A stretch of 64,000 nt of DNA from Symbiodinium kawagutii (Eukaryota > Sar > Dinophyceae > Suessiales > Symbiodiniaceae), in NCBI GenBank assembly GCA_009767595.1, contig VSDK01000708.1:297516-361515 (forward strand). Direction: 5' to 3'. The notes below the pieces were generated by a model. That model was given only the letters and a program-made list of their open reading frames with translations, was not told the origin of the DNA and searched no databases. Each line of letters begins with the position of its first letter. The stretch's first letter is position 1. The position numbers and the translations under genes are program-made. Positions 33,456 to 44,562 of this stretch are shown in pieces.

Positions 33456-33560
33456 ATATGATGGAGAAGTTGTTTAGCTTTGCTGCTACTGGACTCCGAA
33501 CACAACAAGTGAAGAGGTCATATTTGACTGCGTTGATTTACGCATTGAAGTGACTCAAAA

Positions 33561-33722
33561 CCATCCAGCGTAACCCAGCGTAACCTAGCGTAACCTAGGT
33601 CTCGAAGGTGTCTCGAATGATGTTAAAATACACCATCATTGGTTTGAATGATGGTGATTTTTGCATACGTTCTCGAAAGTCTCGAAAGTCCCGCGTAACC
33701 TAGCGTAACCTAGCGTAACCTA
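33561..33722 (+). repeat. module boundary repeat, copy 2, between AGCGTAACCT repeats
   Basis: Centre: GGTCTCGAAGGTGTCTCGAATG, then GAATGATGGTGATTTTTGCA and TACGTTCTCGAAAGTCTCGAAAG. It is enclosed on both sides by tandem 10-bp AGCGTAACCT units (33565-33600 and 33691-33722). It separates module 1 from module 2 and shares its words with 26135-26208 and 41128-41205. Confidence 0.7.
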
Positions 33723-33976
33723 AAAAGAAAGTGCAGTGACATCAACTTTGGATTCACCAATCTAGCCGTTTTGTGCTATCAAGTCAGTTGCCTAGCCCCT
33801 CACAACCAGGTTTGCTTAGGAGCTATGGGCAAAAAAGAGCTTCTTTCGGATGAACAGGCAGGGTGAATGACGAAACATCTAAACATATCCTCAAAGCTAT
33901 GCTTACCATTTAAAATTATATATGTGATGTTTAGCACCCCACCACGAAACACCATCTTGCCGCCATCGATCCATCC

Positions 33977-36900
33977 ATGTGCAAGGTGATGGCGAATGCC
34001 TTGGCCGCAGCGAGCCGGAGAAAGGCAACAGTGATGGGCGCTGCTGCCAATCCAGTGGCGACACCGGTCAGGAAACGTGCCCTGAAGGGGGATTCGGGGG
34101 TCAATCCAGGCTCTGAGCCTGCTAGCGGTGTGGAAAAGGTTATTCCGGATCCCAAACAAATTCGTACAGAGCCTTCTGATGATGCTACCGGGCATCCTGA
34201 ACCAACACCTTCTGGAGATGCTTCATCTTCTCATGTTGAAGGCTTCTGGGCACTGATCATATTTGGTTCATTCATGATCTATAGCAAACTTTGCATCACA
34301 TTGACCCTAAATGTTATTCCTGAATCATTTTCCCTTTGAGGTTCCGATTCTATGCCTGTTGCGGTGAGTGGTACACCAGCGGATCGAAGTGGTGAACCAG
34401 TTGGTGAAGCAGTTGGTGAACCAGTTGGTGAAGCAGTTGGTGAACCAGTCCATGCGCATGCATCTACGGCTGCAGGGATGGAAGTTGATTCCTCCGGATC
34501 CAGTACTTTGAACCGTGGACTCAGTACTGCAACTACTGTTCCTGCAACTGAAGAAGAGCTTGCTGCTGCACGAGCTTTTCATAGCTGCATTTAGTGTTTG
34601 AAATATGTCATCACACACCATCCATCATAGAACAAGTTGGGTACATGTCTAGTGGTTATATGTTTAGTCAGCTGTTATCTTATTTGAAATCTTAGGCTTT
34701 GCCGCCGTTGCCTCCCTTGTCTGCGTTGCCTCGTTTGCCTTCGCGCTCACAACAAGAAAGGGATGATCCAGATTATGTATCAGAAGAAACCCTCATGGCA
34801 AGAAAGCAGTTTTGGGCAAAGTTCAGGAAACCTTTGGTTGTGAGCCCATCACCTTCTGAAGTTGCCCCATCCACCTCAGGGTCAACCCCTGACCTAGTCG
34901 TAGAGCCAACACCCATGTTGGCTTCACCAGTTCCTGGCAGCCATCCCGCTGCTACCGACCCTGCTCCATGTGAAACTCCTCGCCTTGAGCTGTTCCCTGA
35001 CACACCACCAGATGCTCATGGGGAAGCGTGGGAAGATCATGGGTTGTCACCACCTCATACCCCAAGTGTGTTGGCACCTGTGCCGGAGTCTTGTGATGCA
35101 ATGCCTGCTGTGGAACCACCGGGTGAGAGTTGTGGTGCTCATGTGAGTGAAGCGTTGAAACGATTTTCCACTGTGGACCTGGAGAGTGGTGCCGTGCCAG
35201 GGGCAGTTTCAAAGTTGCAGCATGCGCCGCCTGTTTCCACTGTTGTGCTGATGTCAGTTGAAGGTGTTTTGGTACCGGTCACTGTTGGTTTATCAGTTGA
35301 TCAATGCAGAGCTGCTGGGCTTCAACTTTTATCTGAAGCATCGAGTACAACCCCCCCTGAAGAGCCTGCAACACCAGTGCAAGCATCACCTGTGCCAACA
35401 GAAACGCCTGCAGCTGCAGCACCGGAGCCAGTGAACACCTCACCCGTTGCAGCAACATCGCACTCTCCCATGGACACCTCACCTTCAGCAGTAGCAGAGC
35501 AACCTGCAGCTGTGACACCAGAGCCAACGGCCACCCCGCCCATTGCAGAGACATCGCACTCTCCAATGGACACTACACCTTCAGCAGTAGCAAAGCAGCC
35601 TGCAGCTGTGACACCAGAGCCAACGGCCACCCCTCCCGTTGCAGAGACAACGCAACCAGCAGCGCCCGTGCACCCTGCATCTGCAGCAGCACCTGCAGCT
35701 GATGTTAGTGAGCATACACCTACCGCATGTGCCAAAACGAATGAATCCACACCACAGCAACCACTGGCAGTGACATCGTCATCTCCTTCTGGTGGTGAAG
35801 GTGATGCGGAGGCAGATCTTGGAATTTATTCATTTAATACTCCTTATTGAGTTTTTGGGCTGATGTCATGTAAACCCACACAATGATTTTGTGTCTACGT
35901 AGGAAAAGAAGAAAGCCTACAATGCTGCAAGGGCACGGTTTCAACGCACTCAGAAAAGTTTCTTGATCCAAATTGAAAATTCAATTTTGTGAATCATCAT
36001 GTGCGCAATAGCAAGCTGTTGACACCATGTAAACCACCATCAGCTAAGGTGCTCCCCCGGAGGTTCAGAAAAAGTTTAAGGAACTGAATGACCTGATTGC
36101 TTCTCATGGAAACTGGGTTGGCATTGGTTGTTCAAATGGAATTGCAATCAGTATTATATCAATTATCCCATCTTGGTTGTAGCCCAGGTGCCAATTCCAA
36201 GGCTGCTCGGAAGGCACGCACGGCACTGTTTGAAGAATACCTGCAGGCAGGAGAGGATTGGGCTGAAAGCAACATAGTGATCTCCGTTCGCTCAAAGAAT
36301 GCCACCACTAAACGTGGAAAGTATCGGCTTATGTCCCGGGATGATTCTTTGATGCATCTATGGCAGTAATAACAAATATCATTTCAGATTACAGCTACAC
36401 AATCTACATGCTCATTAAGGACTTGATGAAGAAGTACCACGGCAAGACTGACATCGTCGACGGCATCATTGCCGAAAAGGAAGCCAACAATGAGTTCGAG
36501 CCAAACCCAGATTGTAAGTCTCAAAGGCTTTACAATTGTTGGGACAGTTCTGCAACCATCAAGGACGATGAGGTGGCCAATGAACAGGAGTATCGAAAGG
36601 TTGGTGAAATTTCTTCCGATATGATGGCATCAGCAGCGTCAGATTCCCAGAATTCAATGACTGTAGTAGTTGCAACAGCTTCCATCACTTTTCCAACATG
36701 TTTCGACTATAAACTTTAACGTAGATGTTTAGTTCGTACTCAGGAAGAATCCTTCTATGATCCCCTTGCCGGCTAGTTCGTCTGGCGTCGCACCTGATGA
36801 TGCACCTGAAGATTCCAAGAAGCCTGGTAAGCCTGGTAAGCCCAGTAGACCAAAACCTGCCCCGTCGGGTCCCGGAACACCTGCAGTGCCCAAAGTGCAG

Positions 36901-37592
36901 AAGACCCCGGAACAGGAAGCCAAAAGTGTATCTTGGTTTAAATCGTGTGCTAACTTGTCAAATTGATGCCTTTTGGTTCTTATTTGGGCCACTCACACAA
37001 TTCAGTCTTCAGGCCATGAGCCAAGCAAGCACGCTGATCTTGGAACTCAAGGGCTACTTGGTTTGACACAACTTTCAACATGAACTATATTATTTCATGG
37101 GGAACCTTACAGAATTTCCTTTCTACCACAGGCTGGCAATCCAAGCTTGTTTCTGACAACGTGCCCTCAACTTAGCGTGATTGTTGCAATGCTAGCGGTA
37201 GCTACGAGGTCCCCAAGGCTTCAACCGAATGCATCATGTCATGAGGCCTGAAGGCTTGCGCACAGCTGTTTCGTCAGATTTGGATGACCACAACGCGAAG
37301 CTTGTTGCTGCTCGCAGTGGTGTGGAGGCAGTATCAGTATCATGTGAAATGTGTATTTTGTTTTGTGTTGTTTATGTTGTCATTTGTTTGAACACATTTG
37401 GTTCACCACTGTTCCGGATCATCCCAGCTCTTGGAGGCATATGTTGCCAGCGGTGGTAACACGGAGGCCCTGACCGCAGCCACGCAGACACTTGTGTCTG
37501 CGATCGCAAGTTACAGGCAAGCTGCAAAGACAGTGAAGAGCTTGTTGCCCAAGCCCAAGAAGGCGGCAAAGGCGAAGGCCGAACCAAAGTAG
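33977..37592 (+). CDS. module 2a: multi-exon gene with proline/threonine-rich exon
   Basis: Begins at an ATG (33977: MCKVMANALAAASRRKATVM). Intron 34242-34340 (GC-AG) joins SSHVE to GSDSMPVAVSGTP. Exon 34341-34573 holds GEPVGEAV repeats. Intron 34574-34695 (GC-AG) leads to a large exon 34696-35811 (ALPPLPPLSALPRLPSRSQQ; QFWAKFRKPLVVS; then three repeats of SHSPMDTSPSAVA/QPAAVTPEPTATPP). Intron 35812-35902 (GC-AG) leads to EKKKAYNAARARFQRTQKS. Further patches: 36049-36140 (VQKKFKELNDLIASHGNWVG), 36195-36340 (RTALFEEYLQAGEDWAESN), 36385-36512 (LIKDLMKKYHGKTDIVDGII), 36540-36660, 36742-36930, 37230-37340, and 37430-37592 ending KTVKSLLPKPKKAAKAKAEPK before TAG. It looks largely intact and has dinoflagellate-type splice sites. 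The function is unknown; module 2b follows on the same strand. Confidence 0.65.
34696..35811 (+). CDS. large exon of module 2a
   Basis: 372 codons without interruption, from CTTAG|GCTTTG to GCGGAG|GCAGAT. Low-complexity and probably disordered: acidic/proline N-terminal part, a short ordered-looking piece (TVVLMSVEGVLVPVTVGLSV), then repeated SPMDT(S/T)PSAVA(E/K)QPAAVTPEP units of about 31 residues at roughly residues 250-330. The intron that follows starts with GC. The intact frame over such a length argues for selection or recent origin. Confidence 0.7.
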
Positions 37593-37744
37593 ATCATCCT
37601 GAGAACGAGCTCACACTTTTGGGGATTTGATCTGAAAAGGATGATCAACGGGTAGAACTGGTATGGCCATCTTTGAGGAAGTGAAATGATCGACTCAACA
37701 TGACTCAACCAACTCTGTAACTCTTAACATTGGCATTGTTTGTT

Positions 37745-40700
37745 TCCAGTCTCGCTTCAAATTTTGAATGGCCACGGACTAAGATTCATGAATGAATCTT
37801 CTTGTTAAAGTATAGCGAGGTGTATCTCTTAGATCCTGGAATATCCATTCAGAGCTGACGGTGACAACCTTTTATATTTTAGATCCATCAATACTTTAAC
37901 CTCTCAGATCAACGTGTTGGTTCTGGACGTTCCGGGTGGGATAGCTGTTTGCGAAAACATATCGAACATTGCCGGAAAAAATGTCCAAGGATTGGCAACA
38001 ATTGCTCAGAGGTAAGTGGCACCATATGGCACCACGTTGATTTCCAGCAGGTTTAGCATAACCCTCAATCCTGCCCACGCAGATATCCCGTTTGCCGAGC
38101 ACTTGCTTTCAAGTCTTGGGAAGGGCGTGACTTGGCTTCAACATGCTTCATTTGATTCTGATTCGTTGATGTTAACATATCCGTTGCAACAGTGAATCTG
38201 TAAACCGCAATCGAACACCAACCAAAATCTGAATTTGTTCCTCTGAGGCGTCAAGTTGTTTGGAGCTCCAACAAGCAGCAGCTGCAGCTGTTAAGGACAG
38301 CTGTAATACACAGTAATACAGCCTTCACTATATCCCATTGTGAAATGGTCCCAAGTTCATATTTAATCTTTCACAGATCACTTGCATCCGCCGCCAGGAG
38401 AGCCGAGGAGCAGTCAGTGAGCTGACCAGAAAGATTGGCGCCATCGGCAACCATGGCCGTTGCCCATCGAACTGTGAACGGGATCTTTGGAGGATTCTGA
38501 ATATCCCAGTTGTACCTGACCATTAACTTTAGTAGATGTTTGGGATTTTGCCCCAAAGTTATATAAACTTCACCCCATGGTACATTAATGCTTTCGCCTG
38601 ATCATCAAATTTACTATTACTTGTGTTTTCCTTCATCAGCAAATTTGATTTTCAGGATATATATCACCTGGAGATACCAGTTCGAGATTTGACAGATCCG
38701 TTGAAGAAACGGAAAACAACACTTCGGCTTCCTATGGTGTTGCCCCACGAGCTGCTGCACTGGCTTCACGTTTCCTGGTTGGGTGAATTTGTTGCTGTAC
38801 CTGTTGTGTTTTGGAGAGAAGTTGCTTCAACTATGCATATGACCACCGATAACATTTGGCTGTTGAATAAAATCTGCGCGATTGCACCAAGGATTCGGGC
38901 AAAATCCATGTGCGGAAACAAGACATCTCTGATTTTTGGCACCATTGGTACCACAACGGCTTGCCGCAGCATGTTGCCGCTGATGACGCCAACAACAATG
39001 GACCACTCAGAATACCGATTGGACTGGCGGGAGACGATGCTAAGTACACACTTAGTGGAATGAAATTCTTGGTGGTTATGGTATCCTCAGTGCTTTACAA
39101 AGTGAAAAGAACCTAGATTGCGTTTACTTTTTACGCTCTTGTTTGGCTGATAGTTTTTGATTATGATGTTTTCCTGAATATCTCTGTCCTGTTCGGCCAC
39201 TGGAAAACAACCATTATTGAATTGAAAGGTTTCTGTTGCACAGATCTTTGAATTCAGGTTTGGACCTTGCTCGCTTTCCACTTTTCGTTCTCCGACATGA
39301 ACGCTCTCTTGGATACAAAACCTTGGATCCAATTTTTCGTGTGATAGCATGGTCGCTCAATGCTCTTCGGCTCTTTTTGATTGTTGATTGTTTTTAAAAA
39401 CAATATCAAAATCAAACAAGTATTTTCCTTCTAACCATCTGCCATCGAGGCTGCATACGTGGGCACCTTTCCATCGGTATCTCATGATGATGAACCTTTG
39501 GACTGGAAGCGGATGAAAAGGGCAGGAAAACCCATGGCTGGATCCTGGGCAACTGTTGAATATCGAGGTGATTGGAAATGGCATGTGGAATCCTTTGGAC
39601 TAAGCCGGTTCTACTTTTATCGTGCTCCGGGGCTCTGTCACATGTGTGAGACCACACATCGACCAGGTGATAAACAGTTTCTTTGTGTGAGAAAGTATTT
39701 ATGTTTTGTGGTCTTCATTTTTGGGAAACTTTATCTAAATTATTTCAAAAACCAGGAGGAGCTTTTGACTTGACAATTAGCAACATTGTTCTGAGGTATG
39801 CGCATTTTGAGAATTTTACCAGCTTTCACCGATTCTCAGTTGCACAATTCTTCTTGCGATGCATCAAGCGATGGGTATCACCTCTTTCCATGATCGTGGG
39901 TTGGTCTCCTGGGCTGATACGGTTTTGCTCTATGCATGCTGTACACCTTGGTGCGTGCCAATGGGTGAATGCCAGTGCTATTTTGGATTTGTGCGACGTG
40001 GGCATGTTTGGAGATGGAACGTTGATGGAGAAACTGTCTGTACTGACACATCGGTTCAACAAGTGGTGCAAGATCCAGTCCATTGAGTAACTTGCTATGC
40101 ATTCAAACACCAAATGTTTTTTAAATTGTTTCCCAACGAAATGTTGGTTGATTTTTACAGCATGTTTTTCCTAGTGAAGACTTGTCTGAGGCATTATCAG
40201 CATTACATACCTACCCAAGTGCTTGGGATCAGCAAAACCGACTACCCAGAACTCAAATTGAAGGCTTGGACGAACCGCGTGATGACTGCTTTTCTAGCAA
40301 CAGCTTTGGAGGAAGCAACCCTTGGATTTGACGCAGCATCACGACCACCAAGATTAGCGTTGGCTGCTGCAGTGTGTAGAAAACTGAGTCAATGGCTCTT
40401 AGCTGTTGAGATGTGCCCACGCTTGCTTTCCCAAGAGCAAGCAAACCACATGTGGAATTTGTCACTCGAGTGGCTTAGGTGTGTATCTAACATGTTTTAT
40501 AATTTCTGTCACCCTTTGTTCAGTTGATGTCGGTTGTAGTTTTTTGATGAGCTGAAGATCGTACAGGTGTTTGCTATTTGTTGTGGATGGTTGCCTAAGG
40601 TTCCTGATGCTCAATCGAGAACTTGCCCTTCAAACTGCAACTGCTGGCATTTTGAGATGGCCAATCAAACCGAAACATCATGTTCCTCAACAGCACACCA

Positions 40701-41037
40701 TGCCCTTCAACAGTACAGCACTGTTCAACGACGAGATATCATTTTTTCTGACTGTTTCCTTAGCAGTTTTTTGCTGAACATGTTAAGACTATCGGGTTCA
40801 TATACCTTAAATGCTTTGACCCTGTAGCTGTGAACTGCAACCGAGGTGTTTCAAGAACTGAATTGGGTCCAGAGACATGAATTGTACAACGTAAGGTGTT
40901 ACCACACCTACGTTGATGAAGACTGTATAGGGACGTTGAAAGCTTTGTGTCGCAGAGTACATAAGTCTTTGCTAGAGCTGCGGGTCATGTTGAGATTCCT
41001 GCTCCGTCTTCAGACGCACCACCCAGTGCATGATTAG
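37745..41037 (+). CDS. module 2b: multi-exon gene with PKHH and DEDCIG motifs
   Basis: Patches in order: 37905-38011 (VLVLDVPGGIAVCENISNIA), joined through GT-AG intron 38012-38082 to YPVCRALAFKSWEGRDLAS; 38380-38520 (GNHGRCPSNCERDLWRILNI); 38660-38800 (EIPVRDLTDPLKKRKTTLRL, then PMVLPHELLHWLH); 38900-39060 (DISDFWHHWYHNGLPQHVAA); 39258-39390 (FVLRHERSLGYKTLDPIFRV); 39445-39666 (YRGDWKWHVESFGLSRFY, then CHMCE); 39895-40088; 40160-40478; GT-AG intron 40479-40566 joining LSLEWLR to CLLFVVDGCLRFL; RWPIKPKHH near 40680; and 40880-41037 (YHTYVDEDCIGTLKALCRRV) to TAG. I know this order of GDWK, CxxC, PKxH and DED(C/F)xG motifs from many unnamed dinoflagellate proteins. A transposase-like role is conceivable but unproven. 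Exon limits between the clean junctions are approximate. Confidence 0.6.
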
Positions 41038-41127
41038 GCTGATAGCCATTGTTGCGCAATCTTGAAGAGTTCTTTGCTTAAGTTTGAGATAATCATGCAT
41101 TGAGTGGTGTACTTGAATCGCTGACTG

Positions 41128-41212
41128 GTGGTCTCGAAAAGATGCTCTCGAAACCTGCTTTGTGAATGATGGTGATTTTTGGCTACGTTGCCTCTCGGAA
41201 TGCAAATAGTAT
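41128..41212 (+). repeat. module boundary repeat, copy 3
   Basis: GTCTCGAAAAGATGCTCTCGAA, then GAATGATGGTGATTTTTGGC and TACGTTGCCTCTCGG. It lies about 90 bp after the stop of module 2b and repeats the words of the copies at 26135 and 33592. Confidence 0.6.
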
Positions 41213-41711
41213 TGATTTCCCCTGACATTGCCGAATGATGATAAATACAACAGTCGTTGGAGCCTCAGGGTAAGGGTGTTGTTGGTTGATAATGAGGATT
41301 ACGGTGAACCAGTAATGATGAAGGATTTTATGTAGGGAAATCAAAGGATTTGTGCGGTTAACTATGGTTAAAAACTATGATTGATAATGATTGATAATGG
41401 TTAATCATGGTTAATCATGGTTAATTATAGGAGATATTAACGAAAAATGATGCGTAGACGCTAAGATATAATCCATCGTTATCAACCATAGGAATTTAGC
41501 GAGGTGGGTAAATATCAACCAACCATCTAGTGAAGGATAACCATCAAGAATAGGGAATAAAATGGTTTCATTGCGCTGTCATCATGTTGCGTTATGGATC
41601 GCCAGGGGTTGGCAGTCAATGCTTGCGATTGCTTCCAGGCCTCGTAGGAGGGCCCATCCAATTGACAGCTGATAGAAGTGTATCCCTAGTAATTTGGCTG
41701 GTGGAGCGATG

Positions 41712-41826
41712 TGGCTATGGGTCAATATTAATCAACCAAGTAATGGGGGATAATCACCAACAAACTATAGGGAAAAGAATGGTTAATGATGGGGAAGCAG
41801 GGGTACAGGGTTTTGACCCATAGCTA
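41712..41826 (+). mobile_element. MITE-A copy 4
   Basis: TGGCTATGGGTCAATATTAA at the left, TTTTGACCCATAGCTA at the right; the inner order AACCAAGTAATGGGGGATAAT, GGGGAAGCAGGGGTACAGGG matches the copy at 18732 in the same orientation. 115 bp. Confidence 0.85.
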
Positions 41827-41991
41827 TGTGGAGCCAGGGGAATCCTTAGATCCTTTCAAAGCCGGAGCGGTGCCAGGAGCTACCAGGAGTGGTCTAGGCA
41901 AGTGGTAGCGATGGTCGACCATATGCTCGGCAACTTGAGATCACGGCATTTTTTGCCCGGGGCCGCTACAAATCACTATCATTTGGTTGGT

Positions 41992-42086
41992 GGTTTCAAG
42001 CATTGTTGATTTTCCCTTGTAGTCATTAACAAATGGGTGGTTGACTTGCGCGTATTTTTCATAGGAGTGGTTCAACCACTAACCAG
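41992..42086. mobile_element. MITE-C copy 3
   Basis: TTGGTTGGTGGTTTCAAGCA at the left and GAGTGGTTCAACCACTAACCAG at the right; interior TTTTCCCTTGTAGTCATTAAC and GGTTGACTTGCGCGTATTTTTC shared with 16844 and 60255. Confidence 0.75.
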
Positions 42087-42540
42087 TCATGATTGATGAT
42101 TACACTCGGGTAATCAGCTACATAGCTCGCTGGAAAAACATCGTTCCCTTGCCAGGGAAGTAATTTACAAACGGTGGATGATCAAGCCAGCTGTATATTA
42201 GATTAGCAGACGGTACCAGAGGCCGATCATTGCCATCGACGATGTTTGACCATTGTTGATTACCCATCATGGAAAAATGTTCAACATACTACATATCAGT
42301 TCACCACTTGTTAACCATTGAAGCAATCAATCAACTTGTCCATTCAAGATGAAGGGAATCCTTGTGCGAATCATGCAACCCTAGCGCTCTTTACAAGCTA
42401 GGAGGCTGATCAATCACAAACAATCAAGTAATTCTCATAACCATCAAAGTCTATATACCACTTTTGTCCCGACCTATCAGTGGATCAGATTTGTCACGAT
42501 GTTGAGAAGTGGAGAAGGGCGGCGCGAGGAAGGTTCCAGC

Positions 42541-43064
42541 CGTGACCGTGAAACCGTGGAAACCGTACGGTTCACGGTTCACGGTTGAACCGTGGAACCG
42601 TGAAACCGCGAACCGTGGGCCACGGTTCCACGGCCACGGTTTCACGGTTCCACGGTCACCGTGAACCGTGGGCCACGGTTCCACGGCCACGGTTCCACAA
42701 CGGTTGACCGTGGAACCGCGGAACCGTGGCCGTGGAACCGTGGCCCACGGTTCACGGTGACCGTGGAACCGTGGAACCGTGGCCGTGGAACCGTGGCCCA
42801 CGGTTTCACGGTTGACCGTGGAACCGCAGAACCGTGGCCGTGGAACCGTGGCCCACGGTTCACGGTTGACCGTGGAACCGTGGAACCGTGGCCGTGGAAC
42901 CGTGGCCCACGGTTTCACGGTTGACCGTGGAACCGCAGAACCGTGGCCGTGGAACCGTGGCCCACAGTTTCACGGTTGACCGTGGAACTGTGGCCATGGA
43001 ACCGTGGCCCACGGTTTCACGGTTGACCGTGGAACCGTGGAACTGTGGCCGTGAAACCTCTGAA
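42541..43064. repeat. palindromic CCGTGGAACCGTGG satellite, left array
   Basis: About 520 bp made of GGAACCGTGG, GGCCACGGTTCC and GGTTGACCGTGG words. Much of it is locally self-complementary (ACGGTTGACCGT, GGCCACGGTTCCACGGCC). A longer unit (CACGGTTGACCGTGGAACCG, then CAGAACCGTGGCCG, then TGGAACCGTGGCC) of roughly 108 bp repeats three to four times between 42730 and 43050. Long open frames on both strands are repeat artefacts. It directly abuts the viral island. Confidence 0.95.
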
Positions 43065-43118
43065 AGGTGAACTTGGTTGACAATTTGCCTGCTTTTATCT
43101 TAGTATAATTTTTTTTCC

Positions 43119-43755
43119 TCAATGGGCACAGCAACCAAGAAAATGTTTTAAACACAAGTTTTCATCCACATAGTTTTCTAAATCAATCTCTCTTCCTGCT
43201 ACCTTATCCTGTTTTTTGTATTCTTCTACTTTGTTCTTGAAGTAACCTATTCCTAAATTCTTATGCATCTCTTCATTTGTGTTCTCATTCTTGAAAAAAT
43301 AGACGTTGTTAAAATCCCTTGCTCGTGTGATAGCGCACCACAGCCACTCTCTGCTTACTAAGTGTGATTTTTGCCATTCATGTATTGTAATGTTTCCACT
43401 TATTGATGTTCCTTGCCTGCTGTGGCCTGTGGAGCAGTAAGCATATCTAAAGTGATTGTCGATGATAGTTTCACTCAGTGTTCTTACATGTTTTTTATTT
43501 TTTAATCCTTGATGTCCTGTATTGTGATCATATGACCTTCTACTTGTGTAATCAACCACAGTATGTTAATATTAAGTTTACTCTTATCTTATCATCTTTC
43601 CTATGCAGCCGGCATATCAAGATCTCACCTACTTCATACTTATCTTTCTTACCTAATCTTCTTCTCACTTCTGCTGATACAGCTTGACATTTCATATTGG
43701 TAAAATACCCCAGAAAGAAAGAGAGGGAAGGCAAACCGCTCAAGACAGGAAACAC
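43119..43755 (-). pseudogene. SF1 helicase, C-terminal fragment
   Basis: Two minus frames joined by a frameshift near 43555. The upstream part reads FTNMKCQAVSAEVRRRLG and YEVGEILICR, the kind of segment found between helicase domains 1B and 2B. The downstream part reads YCSTGHSRQGTSISGNITIH, then SREWLWCAITRARDFNNVYF, the classic C-terminal motifs V and VI of UvrD/RecD/Pif1-like SF1 helicases (HSxQGxT, AxTRAR). After that, VEEYKKQDKVAGREIDLENY is the C-terminal extension seen in PLV and giant-virus relatives. The Walker A half that should precede it is absent: a different gene ends at 43799. The fragment stops close to the satellite array. Expected role in an intact virus: genome replication. 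Confidence 0.75.
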
Positions 43756-43798
43756 AAAATATAATCATGCTGGATTAATTGCTGTAGCGGTTGCTTCT

Positions 43799-44364
43799 TG
43801 AAATTATTTTCTTGCACTTACTCTACTGCGACTACTCCTACTACTTCTAGAACTTGCTGAACTAGCTGAACTGGAAGGAAGTGGTAAATCAGTTGGTGGT
43901 GCTATTTGGTATTCATCGCTTGAACTACTACTAGAATGAATTGTTTGCGCTGGTGATGCTGAACTGACTGTTAAAGGTTGCGAACTATGAGCACTAACTA
44001 TTTCTAAATCATTTGCATTATTGGTTTCTTCTTCATTTTCTTCATGATGGTTTCATGTAGCCTTTGCTACAGCATCTGCAATAGACATAGTAGGATTGGC
44101 GGTAGCTATTGAACTATTCAACGCAAACTCCGCTAATCCAAAAGTTCTTTTGACATTTCTATTTAAAAAGATATCATCATCTTCATCACCTTCTTTGTCC
44201 CTGTTTTCATCATCCATATCAATAACAGGAACTGCATTAACTTGACCTTTGAAATCACCTCTCAACTTTTCATTCCTTTTGAGCTTACTAGATTTTCCCT
44301 GTAAAACGTAATTAAGATCAATTTTATGTAAATCATCATTAGTTTCCGTTTCTTTATCTTCCAT
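43799..44364 (-). pseudogene. acidic, serine-rich PLV protein with in-frame TGA
   Basis: From ATG at 44364 the minus frame reads MEDKETETNDDLHKIDLNYV, an acidic middle (DMDDENRDKEGDEDDDIF), then SIADAVAKAT and a TGA at 44053-44055. The same frame continues for 84 codons after the TGA: NHHEENEEETNNANDLEIV, then a serine tract, then an SRSSRSSRSRVSARK end before TAA at 43799. Thus one codon divides an otherwise open frame of about 187 codons. No family recognised. The basic RS-type tail suggests nucleic-acid contact, by inference. It could be a scaffold or DNA-condensing protein. Confidence 0.55.
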
Positions 44365-44562
44365 TTCTTTATTATGTGTTTGTGTACTTTTGTTTTTTTG
44401 AAAGTGGGGAATTGTGTTGCTTTCTCTTTTGGGATCTATTTCTGGTATTTGATCTAAATGTGAGTATTTTTACATTATGTAGCATTTCATCATCTTTATT
44501 TGTCTTTTCTCGCAAAAACATTTGTTAACATTTTTTTTATTAATTAGATAACATTGATAAAC

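Noticed and set aside
35279..35750. Minus-strand frames of 95 and 142 codons
   Set aside because: Shadows of the proline/threonine-rich exon on the plus strand, which has clean splice borders and a 372-codon open frame.
37905..38011. Zinc-finger reading (Cys/His-rich) of this exon
   Set aside because: The alternative frame (VLVLDVPGGIAV...) joins in phase through the GT-AG intron 38012-38082 to an open downstream exon, so the Cys/His frame is a shadow.
42451..43070. Open frames of 60-155 codons on both strands (PWATVPRPRFHGSTV type)
   Set aside because: They arise from the palindromic CCGTGG satellite, which is open in several frames on both strands.
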